Notes under the pieces: generated by a model | Told to the model about the DNA's origin: nothing | What the model saw: the letters and a program-made list of their open reading frames with translations, nothing else | Databases searched by the model: none | Translations under genes and position numbers: made by a program | Assembly (NCBI GenBank): GCA_034189725.1 | Contig: JAXHUK010000136.1 | Coordinates: 1 to 5,623, forward strand | Direction of reading: 5' to 3' | Source: JAXHUK01 sp034189725 | GTDB taxonomy: Bacteria > Chloroflexota > Dehalococcoidia > SZUA-161 | DNA: 5,623 bases | Shown here: positions 1 through 4,876 of the stretch, piece by piece | Numbering within the stretch: position 1 is the stretch's first letter | How the letters are laid out: each line of letters opens with the position of its first letter

Positions 1-443
1 GCCGGGGTAAGGCAGTAGATGCACCCGTGATAGAGATCAGGCTCAGACTCGTTTATGCCGGATGTCTCCTTCCCTGCCATAGGATGTCCCCCTATGAAAT
101 ATACAGTTCGTGGCAGGAAGTCATCCGCCCATTGCATCACCTGTGTTTTTGTGCTCCCGGTATCCGTAACTATGCATCCAGGGGGCAGGTGCGATGATAT
201 TTTCTGTAAAACATCCTTAATAACCATAACCGGCGTGGCTATGACCACAATGTCAGCCCCCTGAACAGCAAAAACAAGGTCTGCGGCGCCCTGGTCAATA
301 GCGCCGCACTCTTTTGCCCGTTTTACTGTCTCCGGGCGCTGGCTAAAACCCACGATCTCAACTTCCATGTCTTTCGACGCCTTCAACGCCAGTCCAAGAG
401 ACCCTCCCATTAGACCGAGCCCTATTATCGCTATTCTTTTCAA
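1..443 (-). CDS. tyrA: Prephenate/arogenate dehydrogenase, N-terminal part (runs off the left edge)
   Basis: This enzyme oxidatively decarboxylates prephenate (or arogenate) with NAD(P)+ in cytosolic tyrosine synthesis. The window shows 147 codons, which is roughly the nucleotide-binding domain of a family usually about 280-370 residues long. Visible motifs are the Rossmann loop GLGLMGGSLG (residues 8-17), TPV at 70-72, DTGSTK at 94-99 and GGHPMAGKETSG at 118-129, followed by an LYHG...LTP stretch at the edge. By family knowledge, Ser97 and His120 match the catalytic Ser and His of TyrA. The loop after the second strand reads GFSQRPET (32-39) and lacks the usual Asp, which hints at NADP+ use. 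The start is TTG at 443. An in-frame TAA directly precedes it and GAGGTG lies 4 nt upstream, so no longer start is possible. The gene follows the M50 protease gene by 24 nt and is probably in one operon with it. Whether prephenate or arogenate is the substrate cannot be told. Confidence 0.88.
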   Translation of the reverse strand, partial: MKRIAIIGLGLMGGSLGLALKASKDMEVEIVGFSQRPETVKRAKECGAIDQGAADLVFAVQGADIVVIATPVMVIKDVLQKISSHLPPGCIVTDTGSTKTQVMQWADDFLPRTVYFIGGHPMAGKETSGINESEPDLYHGCIYCLTP

Positions 444-467
444 TTAGCACCTCAAAGGCCAGTATCT

Positions 468-1148
468 CTATCCCACAAAAAGGCGAATAAAGCCATTCAC
501 AGGCCACATCAAGATTTCCCACAGGAATCCCGTAAAATAGCCCAGAAACACTACTATGAGTAAAATTATGGGGCCATAGCGTTCGACCCGCAACAGGGCG
601 TTGGCCTGTCGCTCGGGCAGGACGCCGACAGCAATATTGAACCCATCCAACGGGGGTATGGGGATAAGATTGAACACCGCCAGGATAATATTCAGCAGGA
701 TGATGTAACCGACCACCATAGCAACAACCGAGCTCAGCTCCCAACCGAAAAATGCGCCAGGTGACTGCCAGGATAAGAGTCCCACCCTTATCAAGCCCCC
801 GAATAAAGCGGCAGTTACGAGGTTCAGTAGAGCGCCTGCTGAAGCTATCAGTGCCATTCTCCTTCTGGGGTTTCCACCTAAAAGCTGATAATTCACGGGG
901 ACGGGTTTTCCCCAGCCAAAGCCCACCAGGAAAATCATCAGCGTGCCCATAGGGTCAAGATGTCTCAGTGGATTGAGTGATAGCCTCCCCAATCTCTTAG
1001 CTGTGGGATCTCCCAATAAGCTTGCCACTAACGCGTGGCCGAATTCATGGACTGTTATCGCCACAAGGAGAGCTATGCTGACAACGGCAACAAGTGTGAT
1101 AAACACCAGCGGTTCATCGAATAATAATCCCAGATTCCAGAGTAGCAT
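468..1148 (-). CDS. M50 family site-2-type zinc metalloprotease, integral membrane
   Basis: This 226-residue membrane protein belongs to the short M50 (site-2 protease-like) peptidases that cut substrates within the membrane. The zinc site is intact: HEFGH at 34-38 (His34, Glu35, His38) inside the first hydrophobic stretch, and PPLDG at 165-169, where Asp168 is the expected third ligand. Other family marks are HLDPMGTL at 63-70, GWGKPVPVN at 79-87 and GALLN at 105-109. Hydrophobic segments lie at about 14-33, 95-121, 139-165 and 191-211. No PDZ domain is present, so it is not the RseP type. The start is ATG at 1148, with GAGGAAGAG just upstream and a near-consensus -10 about 25 nt before it. 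The gene is followed 24 nt later by tyrA. The substrate is unknown; proteins of this small class are widespread and mostly uncharacterised. Family assignment is firm, physiological role is not. Confidence 0.92.
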   Translation of the reverse strand: MLLWNLGLLFDEPLVFITLVAVVSIALLVAITVHEFGHALVASLLGDPTAKRLGRLSLNPLRHLDPMGTLMIFLVGFGWGKPVPVNYQLLGGNPRRRMALIASAGALLNLVTAALFGGLIRVGLLSWQSPGAFFGWELSSVVAMVVGYIILLNIILAVFNLIPIPPLDGFNIAVGVLPERQANALLRVERYGPIILLIVVFLGYFTGFLWEILMWPVNGFIRLFVG

Positions 1149-1172
1149 AGTCTCTTCCTCAATTAAATAAAT

Positions 1173-1201
1173 ATTATAGCACAGATTACTCTGCCCTTGA
1201 A
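1173..1201 (-). promoter_or_regulatory. Putative sigma-70-type promoter of the M50 protease-tyrA pair
   Basis: On the minus strand a perfect TATAAT (1178 to 1173) is preceded directly by TGC, giving an extended -10 element. Seventeen bases upstream is TTCAAG (1201 to 1196), which matches only three of six -35 positions; the extended -10 can compensate for that. The predicted transcript would start near 1166, about 18 nt before the protease ATG, leaving room for the GAGGAAGAG ribosome site. This is motif matching by eye only. Confidence 0.6.
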
Positions 1202-1644
1202 TTCGGCTGCCAGCACCTTAATCCATGGATTCTGTGGCAAAAGTCTACCGGCGTCATTGATTATACGCGAGGAGTCTCAGGCGGCGTGGCAATCTCTCAC
1301 ATTCAAATGAGCTTGCTTCGCGGTGCTTGTGCTGAGGAAGGAAGCGCTCGTATTGACGTAAAAATCCCTGATTTGCTCCGTATCACCCGTGAAGTTGACT
1401 TTTCCAACCTGTACTCACGGATTACGGGTAGCAACAGAGGCCAGGTAGTTGTCCTGACATCGTATCCCAAATACGGCAGGGTGAATTTTATGTAAACCCC
1501 GAATACATCCAGTGACTAAGTAAGTATGTCGCCTAGCCCTCCACTGAATTGGATGGTTGAGGAACTACTGGACCTGAAGTGATATTCGCAACCCTGCGCC
1601 CCATGTCTCAGTTTACTGTTCCTGCTGCCTGCCAATAACTGGAC
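1179..1644. other. Gene-poor interval between divergent promoters, with one unexplained open frame
   Basis: No gene can be called with confidence here. The plus strand is open without a stop from 1151 to 1495 in one frame, but there is no ATG near its beginning. The first plausible start is GTG at 1286, with GAGGAG 11 nt upstream, giving 69 residues; ATG at 1307 is also possible. The translation (for example VSGGVAISHIQMSLL and VDFSNLYSRITGSN) has balanced composition and does not look like random antisense, but I do not recognise it. A second plus frame, open from 1432 to 1515, ends with IRQGEFYVNPEYIQ, which faintly recalls the C-terminal region of FlgM-type anti-sigma factors. One reading is a decayed or frameshifted gene; another is chance. 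I see no tRNA, no strong hairpin and no repeat in this interval. Confidence 0.3.
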
Positions 1645-1673
1645 TTGACAGCATACAACCAACTTGTTAGACT
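1645..1673 (+). promoter_or_regulatory. Putative sigma-70-type promoter for the membrane protein at 1703
   Basis: TTGACA (1645-1650) is a perfect -35 hexamer. After exactly 17 bases comes TAGACT (1668-1673), which matches four of six -10 positions including the conserved first T, second A and last T. Transcription would begin near 1680, about 23 nt before ATG 1703. That placement argues against the upstream in-frame TTG at 1664, which would lie inside the promoter. Prediction by eye only. Confidence 0.6.
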
Positions 1674-1702
1674 TCGCAAGGCTGAATTTGTGTGAAATCC
1701 AT

Positions 1703-2236
1703 ATGACGTTTACGGAATTCCTCGAGGTATTTCTTACCGCTGCTGCCCCGATATCGGAACTTCGTGGGGCAATACCGCTTGCGATAGCAGTGCTGGACAT
1801 ATCGTGGCCGCTGGCTTTTCTGGTGGCATATTTGGGCAACCTGTTCCCTGTGCCTTTCATCCTGTTGCTACTTGACCCCCTCTCCAGGTTACTAAGCAGG
1901 ATCCACATATTCGAGAGAATCTTGAACTGGATCTTTAGTATATCGAGACGGCGGGGAGGAATTATCGAAAGATACGGGGCCATTGGCCTGGTGCTCTTTG
2001 TAGCTATTCCCCTGCCCATTACCGGAGCCTGGACAGGCTCCATTGTCGCCTTTCTCCTGGGAATGAAGTTTCGCTATGCCTTTCCCGCAATTATGCTGGG
2101 AGTATTTATCGCTGGAGTAATCGTTACTACCCTTACGCTGCTAGGGTGGGCAGGGGCAACAATCGCCGGTATCGCCCTCATGGCGTTGGCTATCATCGGC
2201 TTGCGGAATACCTGGCGGTCGAGTCGCAATGACTAG
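1703..2236 (+). CDS. Small multidrug export-type integral membrane protein (PF06695/COG2426-like)
   Basis: This hydrophobic protein of 177 residues matches the Sm_multidrug_ex family (COG2426), named for a proposed drug-export role that has little direct experimental support. Family marks are ISELRGAIPLAI at 17-28, GNLFPVPF at 45-52 and the proline-rich re-entrant-like IPLPITGAWTG at 102-112. Hydrophobic segments lie at about 30-58, 93-120, 127-150 and 151-167, separated by a basic loop (SRRRGGIIER, 81-90). The ELRG and PLPxTGAWxG elements resemble half-site motifs seen in DedA-like membrane proteins. I chose ATG 1703. In-frame TTG codons at 1664 and 1688 exist, but the first falls inside the predicted promoter and the second has AAGG almost at the predicted transcript start. 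The ribosome site before ATG 1703 is weak. The DUF6391-type gene begins 59 nt downstream and may be co-transcribed. The transported substrate is unknown. Confidence 0.85.
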   Translation: MTFTEFLEVFLTAAAPISELRGAIPLAIAVLDISWPLAFLVAYLGNLFPVPFILLLLDPLSRLLSRIHIFERILNWIFSISRRRGGIIERYGAIGLVLFVAIPLPITGAWTGSIVAFLLGMKFRYAFPAIMLGVFIAGVIVTTLTLLGWAGATIAGIALMALAIIGLRNTWRSSRND

Positions 2237-2295
2237 CTACCGAGCAGAGGCTCCAGGAAAAAGAGACTATTATACCATAGTTTGGGAGGCAGGAC

Positions 2296-2784
2296 ATGAA
2301 AGCTAATTTTATTACCGCCTTGCGTAAAAACCACGCTCTGGAACATGCAACGATAGCGGTGCTCATAGGTAAGGTAAGAGCCGGGACCAGACTATTCGGC
2401 AGGGCAGCCGGAGACGGTTTTTATATTTATGGTGACGTTTCTAATGAAACAGTATCTCAGGCTGCTGACGAGGGACTTGCCAGATTGAAGCGAGGCGAGC
2501 ATACCCTGGCAGTATCTCCTCTATGCGGAACCAATCTCGTAGTAACCGCACTGCTTGCGGGATTAGCATCGAGAGCGGCAATGAGAGACCGGAAGAAGAC
2601 CATCCCCTTTTCGAATGTGTTCCTGGCAACGCTTGCCGCAGTTACCCTGGCTCAACCGTTAGGCAGGCTGGCACAAAAGCACTTCACAACCTCAAGCGAT
2701 ATTGCTGACGTCGAAATCACTGATGTCAGCTCCAGAGGCGCAGGAGCGCGCACCAGACATAAGATAAGGACTCTGCAAAGCTGA
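2296..2784 (+). CDS. DUF6391-type protein of unknown function, likely membrane-anchored
   Basis: The product has 162 residues. It shows NHALEHATI at 12-20, GFYIYGDVS at 41-49 and SPLCGTN at 74-80, a pattern I associate with DUF6391 proteins of Chloroflexota and related bacteria; that family name is from memory and needs a profile search. No function is established. The His/Glu/His set in HALEH (13-17) and the conserved Cys78 could form a metal or catalytic site, but this is speculation. Two hydrophobic segments (about 79-92 and 103-121) suggest membrane insertion with a basic loop between them (SRAAMRDRKK). The C-terminal 30 residues are polar and poorly conserved in appearance. The start is ATG 2296 with GGGAGG 6 nt upstream, a good ribosome site. 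It follows the PF06695-type gene by 59 nt on the same strand and faces the convergent etfA. Confidence 0.8.
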   Translation: MKANFITALRKNHALEHATIAVLIGKVRAGTRLFGRAAGDGFYIYGDVSNETVSQAADEGLARLKRGEHTLAVSPLCGTNLVVTALLAGLASRAAMRDRKKTIPFSNVFLATLAAVTLAQPLGRLAQKHFTTSSDIADVEITDVSSRGAGARTRHKIRTLQS

Positions 2785-2840
2785 GTTTAAACGCAGCCCT
2801 CCAGAGCCCTTCTTTTATTACTTCACCTCTTGTAAAGCCA

Positions 2841-2859
2841 GACCTCATATTGTGAGGTC
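2841..2859. terminator. Perfect 7-bp hairpin between convergent genes, possible transcription terminator
   Basis: GACCTCA (2841-2847) and TGAGGTC (2853-2859) are perfect inverted repeats around a 5-base loop, TATTG. The hairpin sits 27 nt past the etfA stop and 57 nt past the stop of the plus-strand gene, where a shared terminator would be expected. Neither side has a clean T-run: the minus strand continues TGGCTTTACA and the plus strand AGCAAAACAAAA. It is therefore at best a weak intrinsic terminator, or an RNA 3'-end stabiliser. Confidence 0.45.
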
Positions 2860-2885
2860 AGCAAAACAAAACGCAAGGCCTACCC

Positions 2886-3887
2886 TTACCCTGCAAGAAG
2901 CTCCTTGACCTTCTCAGCAAATGCAGGTAACACCTTGCGATAATCGGCAACTACTCCATACTGGCTTACCTTGAAGATGTTGGCCTCAGGGTCTTTATTA
3001 ATAGCGACCATGGTCTTGGACCCGCTGCACCCGGCAAGGTGCTGGCTGGACCCTGACAGCGCGATACCGATGTAGAGAGTAGGAGCAACCATCTTGCCCG
3101 TAAGACCGACCTGAAGATTCGTCGGAAGCCATCCCTCATCACACGGCGGCCGTGTTGCACCGAGTGCTCCACCAAGAAGCTTGGCCAAATCGCCGAGTGG
3201 CTCAAAAGCCTCAGGTGATCCTACGCCTCTTCCACCGCAGACCACGACTTCAGCGTCCTCAAGTTTTACACCCTCAACCTCTTCCTTCACCGTCTCCAGC
3301 TTTTTAGTCCTTATCGCGGAAGCATCCAGCGCGGCATCGAAGGCGATAACCTCACCCTTTCTGGAGTCATCGGGATCCAACGGGTCCATAGATTTGGACC
3401 TGACTGTCGCCATCTGCGGCCGACCATTCTCACAGACAACTACGGAAAGGGCATTCCCTCCATATACCGGTTTGGTTTGCTGTAAAAGCTTTGTATCGGG
3501 ATCAATACTGAGCGCCACACAATCCATCGTCAACCCTGTATCCAGCCTGAATGCCAGCCGTGGTGCCAGATCACGTCCCATAGAGGACTGGGCCATTACC
3601 AGAATGTTCGGTGAAATCTGCTTGCAGAGCTTCTCCATCGCTCCCACATATCCATCGGTTGTGTAATCTTTTAAGAGAGGGCTCTCAATAACATAAACCT
3701 TGTCTGCACCGAACTTAATAGCCTCTTGAGCCAGATCAGCGACTTTTTCTCCCATCAGTACAACTGACAGCTCTTCACCGAGAGTGTCGGCTAACTTTCT
3801 CCCGCCTCCGAGCAATTCCTGGGTTCCTGCACTGAGACCTCCCTCCACACATTCACCACATACTAGAACCCCTTTAGCATCAGCCAT
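2886..3887 (-). CDS. etfA: Electron transfer flavoprotein subunit alpha
   Basis: This is the FAD-binding alpha subunit (333 residues, normal length) of the soluble EtfAB heterodimer. It shuttles electrons from acyl-CoA-type dehydrogenases to a membrane oxidoreductase, or takes part in flavin-based bifurcation. The N-terminal ETF fold covers about 1-190. The C-terminal FAD domain (about 210-330) shows GGRGVG at 218-223, TRPPCDEGW at 245-253, GLTGKMVAP at 261-269, LSGSSQHLAG at 277-286 and KTMVAINKDPEANIF at 291-305, all in the family's order. His283, in the SGxxQHLAG motif, matches the flavin-contacting histidine of known ETFs. The usual GQTG is GLTG here, a change beside the flavin. The start is ATG 3887 with AGGAGG about 9 nt upstream. 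The gene lies 34 nt after etfB and is clearly in its operon. No dehydrogenase or ETF:quinone oxidoreductase gene follows, since the next gene is convergent. Confidence 0.97.
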   Translation of the reverse strand: MADAKGVLVCGECVEGGLSAGTQELLGGGRKLADTLGEELSVVLMGEKVADLAQEAIKFGADKVYVIESPLLKDYTTDGYVGAMEKLCKQISPNILVMAQSSMGRDLAPRLAFRLDTGLTMDCVALSIDPDTKLLQQTKPVYGGNALSVVVCENGRPQMATVRSKSMDPLDPDDSRKGEVIAFDAALDASAIRTKKLETVKEEVEGVKLEDAEVVVCGGRGVGSPEAFEPLGDLAKLLGGALGATRPPCDEGWLPTNLQVGLTGKMVAPTLYIGIALSGSSQHLAGCSGSKTMVAINKDPEANIFKVSQYGVVADYRKVLPAFAEKVKELLAG

Positions 3888-3921
3888 TTAGTTTTACCTC
3901 CTAATTATCGTAGGTATTATG

Positions 3922-4722
3922 CTATATTAACTTTGCTTCTCTGAGTTTGAGAGCTAGTTTGATTGCCGTATCTTCCTCGTTCTCACCCTCAATGATCTCG
4001 CACTTGCCTTCCTGGACGGGGATGAACAGCTTGAGCATCTTAGTTCGTGTCCCTGCAGCACCAATCTTTGAAGCATCAGCACCGATATCCTGAGCAGTCC
4101 AACTGGTCACCTTCTTTTTACCAGCAGCCATGATACCCTTAAGTGTGGCATATCTGGGTTCACCAAGCTCACTACTCACCGTTACCAGTGTGGGGAGCGA
4201 CACCTCAAGCACATCATAGCCATCAGGCAGTACACGTTCTACCTTGGCCTTGCCATCAGCCATTTCGATTTTTTTCGCTATTGTCACGCTGGGTATGCCT
4301 AGATTTTCAGCAATGCCAGAGCCAACCTGCCCTGCATCAAAGTCCCCTGCCTGCCTGCCACAGAAGACGAGATCGTACTCTCCCATCTTCTTTATAGCTG
4401 AAGCCAAAGCATAGGCAGTAGAGGTGCTATCCGAGTTGTCGAAGGCACTGTCATTGAGCAGATAGCCTTCGTCAGCACCCATTGCCAGTGCATGCTTGAC
4501 CACCTTTTCTGCCGACGCAGCTCCCATACTGAGTACCATTACCTTGCCTCCGAGAGCATCCTTCAAGCGGAGGGCAGCTTCAACTGCCTGTTCGTCAAAG
4601 GGACTAATCACGGGCGGCGTGTCCTTAGCAGGAATAGCCTTCATGGCTACGGGATCTATGCTGAAAGCAGCAGGAGGAGTCTCAGGATCGGGTATCTCCT
4701 TCACGCAGACAATCGCATTCAC
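3922..4722 (-). CDS. etfB: Electron transfer flavoprotein subunit beta
   Basis: This is the beta subunit (266 residues, usual size about 250-265) that pairs with EtfA and binds AMP, or a second FAD in bifurcating ETFs. It opens with VNAIVCVKEIPDPETPP, continues with SPFDEQAVEAALRLKD at 40-55, and carries the nucleotide-binding loop GRQAGDFDAGQVG at 122-134. The signature region follows: LPDGYDVLEVSLPTLVTV at 165-182 and SELGEPRYATLKGIMAAGKK at 184-203. The start is GTG 4722, because AAGGAGG lies 7 nt upstream and the first residues line up with known EtfB N-termini. An in-frame ATG at 4791 would add 23 residues unlike the family and has no ribosome site. The GRQAxDxDxxQVG form of the loop resembles that of Bcd-linked ETFs, so bifurcation is possible but unproven. 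etfA follows 34 nt downstream. Confidence 0.97.
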   Translation of the reverse strand: MNAIVCVKEIPDPETPPAAFSIDPVAMKAIPAKDTPPVISPFDEQAVEAALRLKDALGGKVMVLSMGAASAEKVVKHALAMGADEGYLLNDSAFDNSDSTSTAYALASAIKKMGEYDLVFCGRQAGDFDAGQVGSGIAENLGIPSVTIAKKIEMADGKAKVERVLPDGYDVLEVSLPTLVTVSSELGEPRYATLKGIMAAGKKKVTSWTAQDIGADASKIGAAGTRTKMLKLFIPVQEGKCEIIEGENEEDTAIKLALKLREAKLI

Positions 4723-4729
4723 AGTCTTC

Positions 4730-4736
4730 CCTCCTT
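4730..4736 (-). promoter_or_regulatory. Strong Shine-Dalgarno site deciding the etfB GTG start
   Basis: The minus strand reads AAGGAGG, complementary to the 3' end of 16S rRNA. It stands 7 nt before GTG 4722. This spacing, and the absence of any such site before ATG 4791, fixes the etfB start at the GTG. Confidence 0.85.
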
Positions 4737-4800
4737 TACACGTATATATAGCTTTATCTCTGTGCAAATTTAGAGTAAAGCCCCATTGCAACCAGCGGTA

Positions 4801-4829
4801 AATTTAGCATATATAGAAAACAATGTCAA
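4801..4829 (-). promoter_or_regulatory. Putative sigma-70-type promoter of the etfB-etfA operon
   Basis: On the minus strand a perfect TTGACA (4829 to 4824) is followed after exactly 17 bases by TAAATT (4806 to 4801), four of six -10 matches, with an extended TGC directly before it. The predicted start is near 4794, giving a leader of about 72 nt before the GTG. The gap between the wtpA-like stop (4877) and this promoter is 47 nt and holds no clear terminator, so some read-through from upstream cannot be excluded. Confidence 0.7.
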
Positions 4830-4876
4830 GCAACATAAAACGCTTCCTTTTTTGTTCCAGACACACTCTCCTGAAC

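Noticed and set aside
358..744. A 128-codon minus-strand open frame spanning the end of the protease gene and the start of tyrA
   Set aside because: It is in a different frame from two genes whose motifs are clear, and its own translation is not family-like.
1664..1702. Longer TTG start for the PF06695-type gene
   Set aside because: The TTG at 1664 lies between the -35 and -10 of the predicted promoter, and the added residues do not look like the family's N-terminus.
1516..2043. A 175-codon minus-strand open frame
   Set aside because: It overlaps the well-supported PF06695-type gene on the other strand and its promoter, and its translation shows no recognisable domain.
2268..2273. TATTAT before the DUF6391-type gene as a -10 element
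   Set aside because: No acceptable -35 sits 16-18 bases upstream, so co-transcription with the preceding gene is the simpler reading.
3181..3666. A 161-codon plus-strand open frame
   Set aside because: It lies wholly antisense to etfA, is rich in Ser/Thr/Pro as expected of a shadow frame, and has no family resemblance.
4496..4801. Plus-strand open frames antisense to the 5' part of etfB
   Set aside because: They are shadows of the EtfB reading frame and its leader, with no ribosome site or known motif.
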